Part shown: in pieces, positions 24,326 through 34,713 of the stretch
Layout of the letters: each line of letters opens with the position of its first letter
Numbering within the stretch: the stretch's first letter is position 1
Assembly (NCBI GenBank): GCA_947305705.1
Contig: CAMZEB010000002.1
Span: forward strand, 1-64,000
DNA from: an uncultured Candidatus Saccharibacteria bacterium
GTDB lineage: Bacteria; Patescibacteriota; Saccharimonadia; Saccharimonadales; Saccharimonadaceae
Length of the DNA stretch: 64,000 nucleotides
Reading direction: 5' to 3'
Translations under genes and position numbers: made by a program
Notes under the pieces: model-generated
Database searches by the model: none
The model's input: the letters and a program-made list of their open reading frames with translations, nothing else
What the model was told of the DNA's origin: nothing

Positions 24326-27192
24326 AGAATCTCTTTCAAATACTTGCCAGTCGCGCTCTTTTCGTTGCGCGCAACATCTTCTGGCGTGCCGGTCGCAATT
24401 ACTTTGCCGCCACCTTGGCCACCTTCTGGACCCATATCAATAATCCAGTCTGCCGACTTAATGACGTCAAGATTATGTTCAATCACAATCATCGAATTAC
24501 CACCATCCACCAAACGTTGTAAAATCGACAACAAACGTTTAACGTCATCAGTATGCAAACCAGTCGTTGGCTCATCAAGAATATAAAGAGTCTTGCCCGT
24601 CGAACGACGTCCAAGCTCCGTCGCGAGCTTAATGCGCTGAGCCTCCCCACCAGAGAATGTCGTGGCCGGCTGACCAAGTTTAATATAGCCGAGACCAACT
24701 TCTTGCAAAGTCTTCAATTTTCCAGCAATTAGCGGCATCGCATCAAAGAATTCAACCGCCTCATCAACCGTCATTTCAAGCACGTCTGAAATCGTCTTAC
24801 CTTTGAACTTCACTTCAAGCGCTTCGCGGTTATATCGTTTGCCGTGGCACATATCGCACGTCACGAACACGTCTGGCAAGAAATGCATTTCAATCTTCAA
24901 AACACCGTCGCCCTGACATTTCTCACAACGACCGCCTTTAACGTTAAAAGAGAAGCGCCCAGCCTTGTAACCACGCACCTGCGCTTCCGGCTGTTCGGCA
25001 AATAGTTCACGAATATTATTAAAAATTCCTGTATAAGTCGCTGGATTCGAACGCGGCGTGCGCCCAATTGGCGACTGATCAATCACGATAATCTTATTTA
25101 GATTCTCAATCCCGTCGATTCGCTCGTGCGCACCGGCAACTGTTTGTGCGTGGTTTAAGCGTGCCGACAACTCATTCGCAAGAATTTCATTCACGAGCGT
25201 CGATTTGCCAGAACCCGACACACCAGAAACAACCGTCATTACGCCAAGTGGGAACTTCACATCGATATTTTTCAGATTATTTTCGCGCGCGCCAATCACC
25301 TCAAGACAACGGTTTGTAACTTTACGGCGCTTCTTTGGCGTTGCAATTTTATCTTTGCCAGAAATATAGCGACCCGTAATCGAATCCGGATTCTTCGCTA
25401 CCTCAGCTGGCGTGCCCGCCGCAATCACTCGACCGCCATTCACGCCCGCGCCAGGGCCGATATCAACGAGATAATCTGCCTGCATAATCGTATCGTGGTC
25501 GTGCTCAACCACAATCACGGTATTTTTTAGGTCACGCAAATGCTTCAAAGTCGCAATCAAACGATCATTATCACGCTGATGCAGGCCAATCGAAGGCTCG
25601 TCAAGCACATAAAGCACGCCTTGCAAACCAGAGCCAATTTGCGTCGCGAGACGAATACGCTGCGCCTCACCACCCGACAATGTCGCCGCCGAGCGTCCAA
25701 GCTCAAGATAGTTCAAACCAACATCCTTCATGAAGCCAACACGCGCCTTGATTTCCTTCAAAATCGGGCCAGCTATCATCTGCTCATTCTCAGTCAAACC
25801 TAAATCCGAGTTCAAAACTTCAAGCGCCTGATCGACATCCATCGCGCACATATCCATAATATTCAAATCATGAATCGTAATCGCGAGCACAACTGGTTTC
25901 AAACGTGCACCATGACAAGTCTGACAAACACGTTCGCGCATAAAACGCTCGATATCTTTGCGTACGAAATCCGACTCCGTCTCTTTATAACGGCGTTCCA
26001 GATTCGGTATTACACCCTCAAATACGGCATCATATTCATAGCCATTACTGAGCCTAATGTGATATTTTTCGTCGCCCGTGCCATAGAGAATCTTCTGAAT
26101 TTGCTCATCCGTAAACTCGCGAATCGGTTGGCGCACAGAAAAACCGTGACGCTCACCAACCGCAGTTAAACGTTTTAGCCACCACGCATCTTGATTGATG
26201 CGATTATATGGACGAATACCCCCCTCGGCAATCGTGAGGTTCGGATTCATAACCAAATCCGGATCAATCTCCATACGCGTGCCTAGACCAGTACAAGTCG
26301 GACAAGCGCCCTGTGGCGCATTAAAAGAGAACAAGCGCGGTTCTAGTTCAGGAATAAGCTCATCTGGATGATCAGGGCAGGCATAGCGTTGCGAATAAGT
26401 CACAATTTCCGCATCGCCAGTATTGATGTTATTTTGCCCAATCGCCACAGACTGATCGCGGATGCAGAGCACTTTCATAATGCCATCACCAAGATCAAGC
26501 GCCTGCTCAACCGAGCTCGCCACGCGGCTTTCCATATCTGGCGCCATCACAAAACGGTCGACGATAATCTCGATATCGTGGCGCAAGTTCTTATCAAGTT
26601 CCGGCCACTCGTCAAGCGCATAAATAATTCCATCGACGCGCGCACGCGCGAAGCCTTTCGCTAAGTATTGCTCGCCAATATGCGAAAAAGAACCTTTTTT
26701 CTGCGTTACGATTGGCGCCAAAACCATCAGTTTGCTCGCCGTCGGCCACTGCATAACTTTATCAACAATGTCCTGCGTCGTGCGACGTGCAACTTCCTTG
26801 TGACAAATAGGGCAGTGCGGCACACCAATGCGTGCAAATAGCAAACGCAAGTAGTCATAAATCTCCGTGACCGTCGCAACCGTCGAACGTGGGTTACGCG
26901 AAGTCGATTTCTGATCAATCGAAATCGCCGGCGAAAGACCGGTAATCATATCAACATCCGGCTTATCCATCACGCCGAGGAACATACGCGCGTAGCTTGA
27001 AAGCGACTCAACATAGCGACGCTGGCCTTCAGCGTAGATCGTATCAAAAGCTAAGCTCGATTTGCCCGAACCGGAAAGACCTGTAATCACAACTAATTTA
27101 TCGCGCGGAATATCGATATCAATATTCTTGAGATTATTCGCGCGTGCGCCACGAATTCTAATCGCGTCACCTTCAAAATCCGAACTTTTCAT
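24322..27192 (-). CDS. uvrA: excinuclease ABC subunit A
   Basis: A 956-aa nucleotide-excision repair damage sensor with two ABC ATPase modules: Walker A GLSGSGKSS near the N-terminus and GVSGSGKST near 625, with two LSGGEAQRI/FSGGEAQRI signatures. Zinc-finger cysteines are present (CPICHK and a C-terminal CEKCQGDG...CDMCHGK). The start is placed at 27192, not at 27228: TAGAAT on the minus strand (27200-27205) ends 7 nt before this ATG, so the longer start would lie upstream of the promoter. Confidence 0.96.
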   Translation of the reverse strand: MKSSDFEGDAIRIRGARANNLKNIDIDIPRDKLVVITGLSGSGKSSLAFDTIYAEGQRRYVESLSSYARMFLGVMDKPDVDMITGLSPAISIDQKSTSRNPRSTVATVTEIYDYLRLLFARIGVPHCPICHKEVARRTTQDIVDKVMQWPTASKLMVLAPIVTQKKGSFSHIGEQYLAKGFARARVDGIIYALDEWPELDKNLRHDIEIIVDRFVMAPDMESRVASSVEQALDLGDGIMKVLCIRDQSVAIGQNNINTGDAEIVTYSQRYACPDHPDELIPELEPRLFSFNAPQGACPTCTGLGTRMEIDPDLVMNPNLTIAEGGIRPYNRINQDAWWLKRLTAVGERHGFSVRQPIREFTDEQIQKILYGTGDEKYHIRLSNGYEYDAVFEGVIPNLERRYKETESDFVRKDIERFMRERVCQTCHGARLKPVVLAITIHDLNIMDMCAMDVDQALEVLNSDLGLTENEQMIAGPILKEIKARVGFMKDVGLNYLELGRSAATLSGGEAQRIRLATQIGSGLQGVLYVLDEPSIGLHQRDNDRLIATLKHLRDLKNTVIVVEHDHDTIMQADYLVDIGPGAGVNGGRVIAAGTPAEVAKNPDSITGRYISGKDKIATPKKRRKVTNRCLEVIGARENNLKNIDVKFPLGVMTVVSGVSGSGKSTLVNEILANELSARLNHAQTVAGAHERIDGIENLNKIIVIDQSPIGRTPRSNPATYTGIFNNIRELFAEQPEAQVRGYKAGRFSFNVKGGRCEKCQGDGVLKIEMHFLPDVFVTCDMCHGKRYNREALEVKFKGKTISDVLEMTVDEAVEFFDAMPLIAGKLKTLQEVGLGYIKLGQPATTFSGGEAQRIKLATELGRRSTGKTLYILDEPTTGLHTDDVKRLLSILQRLVDGGNSMIVIEHNLDVIKSADWIIDMGPEGGQGGGKVIATGTPEDVARNEKSATGKYLKEIL

Positions 27193-27260
27193 CCCGGATA
27201 TTCTAGCATTTTTATCTTTAAAAGTCAATCCAGTAGACTATAATATGCTAAAATATAAGC

Positions 27261-28631
27261 ATGAACACTGAGGAACAACCAATATCTGGCGGGCGCTACA
27301 TCCGTGACCATTACTCCGAATTCATCTACGAATCCTACGAAATCAACAGCGACGCAAACGGTTTGCACGTAAAATACGTCTATCGTCTCGGTCAGCACGT
27401 CTTTGAGCCGACCGTAGATATCCCAATTTCAGATATGCGCTACAAATGGGCCAAACCAGAAGTCCTCAACAATCTCTTCTTCAACTTCGGCATCGCGAAC
27501 GCTATCAATTATTACAAACTCAGCCTCGCGCCAAAGTTCACAATCAAATGCGGCGAGCTCGATGCCGCGCAAAAAGAATTCTTCAAAAAACTGTTCTATA
27601 ACGGCCTCGGCGAACTTATGTATCGCAACGATATGCTCATGCCATACGATGAGTTTATGACAATCGACGCGCCAGAGCCAGCAGAGCAAAAGAAACTCTT
27701 TTTCGATAACGATTTTCACGGCAATCTTATCACTGTCGGCGGCGGCAAAGATTCCGTCGTCACGCTCGAAGCACTCGCTAGTATGCATAATGATAATCTC
27801 TGTATGCAGTTTAACCGCGATCTATATCCAGAAAACCGCGCCGCCCTCGATTGTATCCGTCTCGCCGGCTATAGCCTCAGCCAGATCTGCGACTTCAACC
27901 TTACCATCGACAAAAAACTCCTCGAACTAAATGAACAGGGCTTCTATAATGGCCACGTACCATTTTCTGGCATGCTTGCCTTCGCTTGTACAATCATCGC
28001 TTACCTCAACAATCTCGAATATATCGTCGTTAGTAATGAAGCCTCCGCAAACGAAGGCAACATCGCCAACACAACCATCAACCATCAGTATTCCAAGAGC
28101 TACGAATTTGAACACGATTTCGAAACCTACCTCCAAACTTACCTTTGCGACAAGATTCATTACTTTAGTCTCTTGCGCTGCATGAACGAATTTCAAATCG
28201 TCCAAAAATTCGTCAAGTTCCCAAGCTATCTTAATATTTTTCGCAGCTGTAATGTCGGCACCAAAACCAATAGCTGGTGCGGTCATTGCGCTAAATGTCT
28301 CTATGTTTACATTATGCTTTACCCATTTATTGACAAAGAAAAACTCATTGGCATCTTCGGCCGCGACCTTCTAGACGATATGACGCTTGGCCAAGTGTTT
28401 TACAGTCTCATTAACCCTGACATCACGAAGCCATTCGAATGCGTTGGCACTCGCGACGAAATCAACTACGCCTTGCGCCTCGCTATCAGTACTTACGGCG
28501 CGGCACCGCTTCCGCAGCTGCTCGAATGGTATCGCCAAAACGTAAACTACACGCCAAGCGACGTTGCAAACTATTTCAATCCAGAGCACAATATTCCAGA
28601 ACAATATCTAAAGGCATTACTCGCACTATGA
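27261..28631 (+). CDS. murL: UDP-MurNAc-L-Ala-L-Glu epimerase (MurL-like)
   Basis: A 456-aa protein with ITVGGGKDSVVTLE (about 154-167), an ATP-binding loop of the MurL type, and a CGHCAKC-like cluster (WCGHCAKCLYVY, about 340). MurL, described in Xanthomonas, turns the terminal L-Glu of UDP-MurNAc-L-Ala-L-Glu into D-Glu with ATP. The next gene, overlapping by ATGA, is a MurD-like ligase, the expected partner. TAAAAT (27249-27254) ends 6 nt before the ATG. Confidence 0.85.
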   Translation: MNTEEQPISGGRYIRDHYSEFIYESYEINSDANGLHVKYVYRLGQHVFEPTVDIPISDMRYKWAKPEVLNNLFFNFGIANAINYYKLSLAPKFTIKCGELDAAQKEFFKKLFYNGLGELMYRNDMLMPYDEFMTIDAPEPAEQKKLFFDNDFHGNLITVGGGKDSVVTLEALASMHNDNLCMQFNRDLYPENRAALDCIRLAGYSLSQICDFNLTIDKKLLELNEQGFYNGHVPFSGMLAFACTIIAYLNNLEYIVVSNEASANEGNIANTTINHQYSKSYEFEHDFETYLQTYLCDKIHYFSLLRCMNEFQIVQKFVKFPSYLNIFRSCNVGTKTNSWCGHCAKCLYVYIMLYPFIDKEKLIGIFGRDLLDDMTLGQVFYSLINPDITKPFECVGTRDEINYALRLAISTYGAAPLPQLLEWYRQNVNYTPSDVANYFNPEHNIPEQYLKALLAL

Positions 28632-29920
28632 AAGAACAAATCGTCAATTATCTACGCGGCAAAAAAATCCTAATCCTCGGCTTCGGCCGCGAAGGCAAAA
28701 GTTCGCTGAATTTTATCCGTCAAAATTTGCCCGAGGCAACCGTCGCCATCGCCGATCAAAACCCCATCGATGACCCAGATGTTGTAAATATTACAACAAT
28801 AACCGGCGAGAATTATCTCCAAGCCTGCGCCGACTATGACCTAATTCTCAAAGCACCTGGCGTCGTTATCAAAAACGACCTCGACGACGCAACCAAAGCA
28901 AAAATCACCAGCCAAACCGACCTATTTATGCGCGTCTATCATCAGCACGTCATCGGCGTTACTGGCACAAAAGGGAAAAGCACAACAAGCTCGCTAATCC
29001 ACCACGTTCTAAAATGCGCCGGATACGATTCGCAACTCGTCGGCAATATCGGCAAACCATCTTTTGATGTAATCGATTCCATCAACGAAAACACTATCAT
29101 CGTGTACGAATTGTCCGCCCACCAACTCGAATACATCAAAGCAAGCCCATACATCGCCGTATTATTAAATATTTACGAAGAGCATTTTGATCACTATGCT
29201 ACACCAGAAGATTACTATAATGCCAAGAAAAATATCTTCCGCTACCAAACCCAAAACGACCTATTAATATATGGCGACATTTTCCAACACGCCACGCCAG
29301 AAGAAATCGCCGCCGTCCCGTCTGCCAAAATCGACATCACCAAAAAAGAAATCATCCCAAACGACCAAATTCGCACTCAACTCATTGGCGCGCATAACCG
29401 CCTAAACATCCAGGTCGCCGCCGCCATCGCATATGTTTTCCGCATCGATGGGGAAGTATTCAAAGCCGCCATCGCATCCTTCCAGCCACTACCGCACCGC
29501 CTCGAATTCGTCGGCACTTTCCGCGGCATCAAATTTTATAACGATTCCATCGCTACTGCACAAGAAGCCGTCATTAATGCCGTCAAGGCACTCGGCGATG
29601 TCGATACTCTTATTCTTGGCGGTATGGACCGCGGGCTCGATTACCACCCACTTGTCGATTTCCTCCGTCACAGCAATGTCCGTAATGTTATTCTACTCCC
29701 AGCTACCGCCGAACGTTTCCGCCAAATCTTCGCCGAAGACCGCTATTTGCAAGGCCTATTCCCAGTCAAAGATATGCGTGAAGCAGTCGAGCAGGCCTAT
29801 AAACTCACAACTCCAAGCAAAAGTTGCCTTCTTTCTCCAGCCGCCGCCAGCTACGGTTTTTATAAAAACTTTGAAGAACGCGGCGACGATTACAAAAATC
29901 TCGTTAATATGCTAAAATAA
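28628..29920 (+). CDS. MurD-type ligase, probably MurD2 (adds L-Glu)
   Basis: A 430-aa Mur ligase: N-terminal Rossmann-like ILILGFGREGKSS, ATP loop GVTGTKGKSTTSS (about 109-121), the central-domain NIYEEHFDHY motif and a C-terminal domain with FYNDSIATAQEA. Next to murL it most likely joins L-glutamate, rather than D-glutamate, to UDP-MurNAc-L-Ala. The ATG at 28628 overlaps the murL stop; a longer frame to 28439 lies inside murL. The -10 of the next gene is inside its last codons. Confidence 0.88.
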   Translation: MKEQIVNYLRGKKILILGFGREGKSSLNFIRQNLPEATVAIADQNPIDDPDVVNITTITGENYLQACADYDLILKAPGVVIKNDLDDATKAKITSQTDLFMRVYHQHVIGVTGTKGKSTTSSLIHHVLKCAGYDSQLVGNIGKPSFDVIDSINENTIIVYELSAHQLEYIKASPYIAVLLNIYEEHFDHYATPEDYYNAKKNIFRYQTQNDLLIYGDIFQHATPEEIAAVPSAKIDITKKEIIPNDQIRTQLIGAHNRLNIQVAAAIAYVFRIDGEVFKAAIASFQPLPHRLEFVGTFRGIKFYNDSIATAQEAVINAVKALGDVDTLILGGMDRGLDYHPLVDFLRHSNVRNVILLPATAERFRQIFAEDRYLQGLFPVKDMREAVEQAYKLTTPSKSCLLSPAAASYGFYKNFEERGDDYKNLVNMLK

Positions 29921-29953
29921 ACATAACTATAAAAATAAGGAGAATAGTACAAA

Positions 29954-30517
29954 ATGTTCTTATCAAATTTATTGACAAGTGTCGCTAAGGCAACAATCAC
30001 TATCGGTAACAACACGTCAACTGTCAGCGACAGCGATTTCCTTGCAGTCTTTTGGGCAATTATGGGTGCAATCTTTATCCCATTAATTGCACTTGTAGTC
30101 TTGCAAATTGTTGCAATGTGGAAGATTTTCACAAAGTGCGGCGTCGAAGGCTGGAAGTCAATCATCCCTATCTATAATTACGTAGTTATGCTCCAGATCG
30201 TTGGTATCAACCCACTCTGGATCCTCGCTATGTTCATCCCATTCGTAGGTAGCATCGCAGGTCTTATCCTCACTATCGCCGCAAGCATTCGTCTCGCAAG
30301 AGGCTTTGGCAAGTCTGACGGCTTCGCAGTCGGCTTAATCCTTCTTAGCTTCATCTTCGAGCTAATCCTTGCCTTCGACAAGAGCACTTGGAATGCAAGC
30401 AAAATCAACTTCGATTCCTTCAGCTTCCTAAACAGCAAGGAACGCCCAGCTGGTGCAACCAAGTCCGGTGCAAAATCCGCTCCAAAGTCCGAAGATCCAT
30501 GGGTAAACGGCAAATAA
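29954..30517 (+). CDS. DUF5684-like membrane protein
   Basis: A 187-aa protein with four hydrophobic helices and the block VEGWKSIIPIYNYVVMLQIVG, shared by a family of small Patescibacteria/Firmicutes membrane proteins (DUF5684). It has a Lys/Ser/Pro-rich cytoplasmic tail. The -10 (TGCTAAAAT, 29910-29918) lies in the end of murD, and AAGGAG sits about 11 nt before the ATG. Confidence 0.78.
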   Translation: MFLSNLLTSVAKATITIGNNTSTVSDSDFLAVFWAIMGAIFIPLIALVVLQIVAMWKIFTKCGVEGWKSIIPIYNYVVMLQIVGINPLWILAMFIPFVGSIAGLILTIAASIRLARGFGKSDGFAVGLILLSFIFELILAFDKSTWNASKINFDSFSFLNSKERPAGATKSGAKSAPKSEDPWVNGK

Positions 30518-30537
30518 GTAATTAATTACTTCGAAAA

Positions 30538-30568
30538 AATATCCATATATCCAATATGGATATTTTTT
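30538..30568 (+). terminator. terminator after the DUF5684-like gene
   Basis: An 11-bp AT-rich stem (30538-30548 with 30554-30564) running into six T residues. Confidence 0.85.
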
Positions 30569-30583
30569 ATTCCTATACGAGAG

Positions 30584-30640
30584 ACTTACGGAGGCTGCTG
30601 CCGAGTACGAGACGGCGGCCACCCGTAAAGACGGGCCGAG
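30584..30640. repeat. 57-nt intergenic motif, copy 1
   Basis: It matches 49793-49849 at 46 of 57 positions with no gap. Both copies contain a CCCGT-N4-ACGGG hairpin followed by CCGAG. In this copy an inner stem GGCTGCTG/CGGCGGCC can form, and ATACGA (30575-30580) pairs with TCGTAT (30647-30652) around the motif. It lies between a terminator and the uvrB -10 box, so it is not expected in the uvrB mRNA. Confidence 0.6.
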
Positions 30641-30688
30641 ATGACGTCGTATCTGAAAGATAAAAGAAAAATATACTATAATAGACAT

Positions 30689-32662
30689 ATGGATTTTAAA
30701 CTCCACAGCAAATACCAGCCGACCGGCGACCAGCCTCAAGCAATTGAGCAACTTTTTCACGGTCTTACACGTGGCGAACGCGAACAAACATTACTTGGCG
30801 TAACCGGCTCTGGCAAGACCTTTACGATGGCGAATCTCATCGAAAAATACAATCGACCAACCCTCGTCCTCGCACACAACAAAACTCTTGCTGCTCAGCT
30901 CTATGCCGAATTCCGCGATTTTTTCCCAGAAAACGAAGTTCACTATTTCGTCAGCTATTTCGACTACTATCAGCCTGAAGCTTACATCGCTAGCACTGAC
31001 ACTTATATTGAAAAAGATAGCGCCATCAATGAGGAAATTGACCGCTTGCGTCACGGCGCGACAGAGGCGCTCCTCACGCGCAAAGATACTCTCATCGTGG
31101 CCTCCGTCTCTTGTATCTACGGCATCGGCTCACCAGAAAATTACCGCGCCATGGCCGTACGCGTTGCCAAAGGCGAAATGCGTGACATGTCTCAATTTAT
31201 CCGCACTCTGACCGAGATTCAATACAATCGCAACGACATCGCTTTTGAACGTGGCACCTTCCGCGTCCGCGGCGATACAATCGACGTTTTCCCAGCCTCC
31301 GGCGACCGCGCATACCGCATCGAATTCGGCTTCGATCAAGTCGAAAGCATCAAAATCATCGACCCGCTCACAGCCGAAATTTTTGCCGAACCAGAAGAAA
31401 TCGGTATTTTCCCAAACAGCCACTATGCGACTCCGAAAGAATCGCTAGACATGGCCATCAAAAAAATCCGCGCCGAATACGAAGACCGTCTTAAATTCTT
31501 TAATAATGAACATAAATATCTCGAAGCGCAGCGCCTTAGTCAGCGCATAAAATATGACCTCGAAATGCTCGAAAGCACCGGCTTCGTGAAGGGAATCGAA
31601 AATTATTCGCGCCACATTGACGGCCGTGCCCAGGGGCAACCGCCAGCCACTTTGCTCGATTATTTCCCAGACGATTTCCTCTGTCTCGTCGATGAGTCGC
31701 ATATGACAATCCCGCAAATTCGTGGTATGTACAATGGCGACCGCGCACGCAAAGAAACGCTCGTCGAATACGGTTTCCGTTTGCCAAGTGCCCTCGACAA
31801 CCGCCCGCTCACTTTCGCTGAATTTGATCGCCATATTAACAAGATCATTTACGTTTCCGCAACGCCAGGCGAATACGAACTTTCACATAGTCCAAAACCA
31901 GCCGAGCAAATAATCCGCCCAACCGGTCTACTCGACCCAGAAATCGAAGTTCGCACGAGCGACAACCAAATCAACGACCTCATCGAAGAAATCGATCAGC
32001 GCATTACCAAAGGTCAACGCGTGCTTGTTACGACTCTCACAAAACGTATGGCCGAAGATTTGTCCGAACATCTCAAAGAGCTCAAAATTAAAACCGCTTA
32101 TATTCACAGTGACGTTGATACACTCGAGCGCAGCGATATTCTTCGCGATCTTCGCAACGGCACTTACGACGTGCTCGTCGGCATCAATCTCCTCCGCGAA
32201 GGCCTCGATTTGCCGGAAGTCTCACTCGTCGCCATCCTCGATGCCGACAAAGAGGGCTTTTTGCGTAGTGAGTCCGCCCTCATTCAGACTATCGGCCGTG
32301 CTGCCCGTCACGTCGAAGGCAAGGTTATTATGTATGCCGACAATATGACTGGCAGTATGCAACGCGCCATCGAAGAAACTTACCGTCGCCGCGAGATTCA
32401 GCAAAAATACAACAAGGATCACAACATCACACCGCAGGGCATCAGCAAAGAAATTAGTATCGGCCTGCGCGCTATCATTCCGGAAAAAGAGAAGAGCAAC
32501 AAGCTCGACCTGCGCAAAATCCCACGCGAAGAACTGCCGCAAATCGTCAAGGAGCTCACATCGCAAATGCAACTCGCCGCGGCTAACCTCGACTTCGAAC
32601 ACGCCGCCGAACTCCGCGACCAAATTGAAGATATAAAACTTTCATTGCAACATAAAAGCTAA
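30689..32662 (+). CDS. uvrB: excinuclease ABC subunit B
   Basis: A 657-aa repair helicase: Walker A GVTGSGKT (about 38-45), the beta-hairpin region [17 protein letters not shown]-type [11 protein letters not shown], motif [11 protein letters not shown] and a C-terminal UVR motif ([15 protein letters not shown]) for UvrC or UvrA contact. TATAAT (30677-30682) ends 6 nt before ATG 30689; a 5' extension to 30641 would lie upstream of it. Confidence 0.97.
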   Translation: MDFKLHSKYQPTGDQPQAIEQLFHGLTRGEREQTLLGVTGSGKTFTMANLIEKYNRPTLVLAHNKTLAAQLYAEFRDFFPENEVHYFVSYFDYYQPEAYIASTDTYIEKDSAINEEIDRLRHGATEALLTRKDTLIVASVSCIYGIGSPENYRAMAVRVAKGEMRDMSQFIRTLTEIQYNRNDIAFERGTFRVRGDTIDVFPASGDRAYRIEFGFDQVESIKIIDPLTAEIFAEPEEIGIFPNSHYATPKESLDMAIKKIRAEYEDRLKFFNNEHKYLEAQRLSQRIKYDLEMLESTGFVKGIENYSRHIDGRAQGQPPATLLDYFPDDFLCLVDESHMTIPQIRGMYNGDRARKETLVEYGFRLPSALDNRPLTFAEFDRHINKIIYVSATPGEYELSHSPKPAEQIIRPTGLLDPEIEVRTSDNQINDLIEEIDQRITKGQRVLVTTLTKRMAEDLSEHLKELKIKTAYIHSDVDTLERSDILRDLRNGTYDVLVGINLLREGLDLPEVSLVAILDADKEGFLRSESALIQTIGRAARHVEGKVIMYADNMTGSMQRAIEETYRRREIQQKYNKDHNITPQGISKEISIGLRAIIPEKEKSNKLDLRKIPREELPQIVKELTSQMQLAAANLDFEHAAELRDQIEDIKLSLQHKS

Positions 32663-32665
32663 TGC

Positions 32666-32694
32666 TTGGCTAGTAGTCAAAAACATTGTATAAT
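32666..32694 (+). promoter_or_regulatory. promoter of stalk gene 1
   Basis: TTGGCT (32666-32671), 17 bp, TATAAT (32689-32694). The leader of about 85 nt holds TTTTGTC/GACAAAA and GCAGC/GCTGC hairpins, then GAAAGGATGG. Confidence 0.7.
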
Positions 32695-32780
32695 GTAGCT
32701 AGTATTTTTTGTCAAATCGACAAAAATGCATAGTCTCAGTGCAGCATATTAGCTGCAAGTACATTGAAAGGATGGTGTAA

Positions 32781-33812
32781 ATGATGAAGAAAAAAGCATT
32801 GCTTGTCACTATCGTCGTGCTCGTTGCTGCACTTGGCCTTATAGCATTATGCATTTGCCTCGGCAAACGCCACAAGCCAGACGATGACGAATCCACTAGT
32901 GCGAACACCAGTGAAGTCGCATCGACGACAGCAACCGACCCAGACGAAACCAGCACGGAACAACAGACGACCGACAAACCCACGTCGACGTCCGATGATC
33001 CGACCACAGAGCCAGGGACGACCGAAAACCCGACTACAGAACCAGGGACCACTGAGGACCCCACTACGGAGCCGGGAACTACCGAGCCCAAGACGACTGA
33101 GGATCCGACCACGGAACCAGCAACTACGGAAGACCCCACTGAGCCCAGCTCAGACGAGCCTACCGAGCCAGAGATGCCCACTTCAACCGAAGGACAGCCC
33201 ACCGAACCGCCTACGGTTCCTCCGACTCAGCCCACAGTTCCGCCGACTGTACCTCCTACAGTACCGCCAACTCTGCCGCCAACCCCGCCAACCGAACCGC
33301 CCACACAGCCTCCGACTGTGCCTCCTACGGTACCTCCCACGATTCCGCCAACCGAACCGTCCACACAGCCTCCGACTGTGCCTCCTACGGTACCTCCCAC
33401 GATTCCGCCGACCGAGCCACCGACGCAACCTCCGACTGAGCCTCCTACGGTTCCGCCGACTGAGCCGCCGACGCAACCTCCAAAGATAGATCTAGTCACT
33501 GCCGCAAATGACATGCTGGATGAAATACTAGAATGTGGGAAAAAATACGGTTGGACAATAGAAGAAGTTAAGGTTATAAGAAATACAGACACACAATATG
33601 GTATATATATCTCAGCCTATATCGAACAAGGTTCGGATGGAGAAGAACACAGAAAAAACAATGCAATCAAAGCAGAGAATATAAATGGAACCCTAAGTAT
33701 CAACACGTATCAATATGGACTCGGCGGATACGATGATAAGTACGATTATGACGCATTCGACTTGATTTCAAATCCATTAAAATTCTATGCTAAATATGGA
33801 GTCGAAAAATAA
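32781..33812 (+). CDS. type II membrane Pro/Thr-stalk surface protein 1
   Basis: A 343-aa protein: an N-terminal signal anchor (residues 6-27), a long Thr/Glu/Pro-rich segment (about 35-235, TTEPGTTEDP-like then PPTVPPT-like repeats), and a C-terminal globular head of about 105 residues (DLVTAAND...TQYGIYISAY). The stalk would span the wall and present the head outside. The head and the leader are shared with 39857-40894, so the two are paralogues. No sortase motif. It has its own promoter, SD and terminator. Confidence 0.8.
   Translation: MMKKKALLVTIVVLVAALGLIALCICLGKRHKPDDDESTSANTSEVASTTATDPDETSTEQQTTDKPTSTSDDPTTEPGTTENPTTEPGTTEDPTTEPGTTEPKTTEDPTTEPATTEDPTEPSSDEPTEPEMPTSTEGQPTEPPTVPPTQPTVPPTVPPTVPPTLPPTPPTEPPTQPPTVPPTVPPTIPPTEPSTQPPTVPPTVPPTIPPTEPPTQPPTEPPTVPPTEPPTQPPKIDLVTAANDMLDEILECGKKYGWTIEEVKVIRNTDTQYGIYISAYIEQGSDGEEHRKNNAIKAENINGTLSINTYQYGLGGYDDKYDYDAFDLISNPLKFYAKYGVEK
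33291..33410 (+). repeat. two 60-bp tandem repeats in the stalk
   Basis: Units 33291-33350 and 33351-33410 differ at 2 of 60 positions and encode identical 20-residue Pro/Thr/Glu units apart from one Pro/Ser change. Neighbouring sequence is similar but more diverged, so the stalk length may vary by slippage. Confidence 0.85.
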
Positions 33813-33824
33813 CAAATACCATCC

Positions 33825-33859
33825 AAATGCGCCGTTTATTCAAAAACGGCGCATTTTTT
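33825..33859 (+). terminator. terminator after stalk gene 1
   Basis: A perfect 13-bp stem (33825-33837 with 33844-33856) ending in a T-tract. Confidence 0.93.
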
Positions 33860-33873
33860 GTTAGAATATAAAC

Positions 33874-34713
33874 ATGAGCGTAAATATCTCAGACGGAATA
33901 AACAATTCAGAGCATATAGAGAGAAAAAACCAGATTTCCGACTCAGACAGCAATAATACACCTATTGATGATGGAATTAATTTTGATATATACGCAAATG
34001 AGGATGAAAATATAAAAAGAAATAACTATAAGTTTCATTCTTCTAAAATCGCCTCCAAGACAAACCGCCCGTTCAATAACGAAGACGAGGAAAGCAAGAA
34101 GAAACTAAAAGACATTAGAAAAGCATTCAAAAAGCAAACTCCAGATAAACAAGCTAAATATAACACTAAAAATGAACTTAAGATACAAAGAAAAAATAGA
34201 ATTTCCGAGATATTCGCTAGAATCAAAAGAAATATCTGGCAGGGAAAGAGAAAAGTTATAACTCTTTTTATTCTTATTATTGTAATACCATCGATTATTA
34301 TTATTCCACATATAATAGAAAATATCATAAATGCTGAAGCCGAAAAACGTTTCGCCACCGAAGTTGCCGAAGGTGAGCAAAAAGCATTAGAAACACTCAA
34401 TACTGTCAATAAAAAAATGTTCATCGACCCAAATAATTACGACTTATGCGAAAAAATATACATTGATTCTATAGATAATGCTCAATCTAATACTGAAAAG
34501 ATGTTTCTCTCCGCATATTACGCTTTGTTTTTGACCGATTTATCTAGCGACTATGAAAAAGCAATTTCAATTCTAGATAATACAGATATTAAAAATACAG
34601 GGATTAACGCAAAAACGACCTACTATAATGCTTATATAAAAATATACGACTCGGAACATATGGATAATAGCGATAAATATCAGCATTATATTAAACTAAA
34701 GGAAGAATTATGA
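33874..34713 (+). CDS. single-TM protein with cytoplasmic disordered region
   Basis: A 279-aa protein: residues 1-120 are hydrophilic and very rich in Asn, Asp, Lys and Ser; a TM helix lies at about 129-150 (LFILIIVIPSIIII); the C-terminal 130 residues are helical with Tyr/Asn-rich repeats like TPRs. No family recognised. The codons are strongly AT-rich, unlike the flanking housekeeping genes. TAGAAT (33862-33867) ends 6 nt before the ATG. It overlaps the next gene by ATGA, so the two form an operon. Confidence 0.7.
   Translation: MSVNISDGINNSEHIERKNQISDSDSNNTPIDDGINFDIYANEDENIKRNNYKFHSSKIASKTNRPFNNEDEESKKKLKDIRKAFKKQTPDKQAKYNTKNELKIQRKNRISEIFARIKRNIWQGKRKVITLFILIIVIPSIIIIPHIIENIINAEAEKRFATEVAEGEQKALETLNTVNKKMFIDPNNYDLCEKIYIDSIDNAQSNTEKMFLSAYYALFLTDLSSDYEKAISILDNTDIKNTGINAKTTYYNAYIKIYDSEHMDNSDKYQHYIKLKEEL

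Noticed and set aside
33240-33480. CRISPR-like array
   Set aside because: The repeats have no unique spacers and encode an in-frame Pro/Thr stalk.
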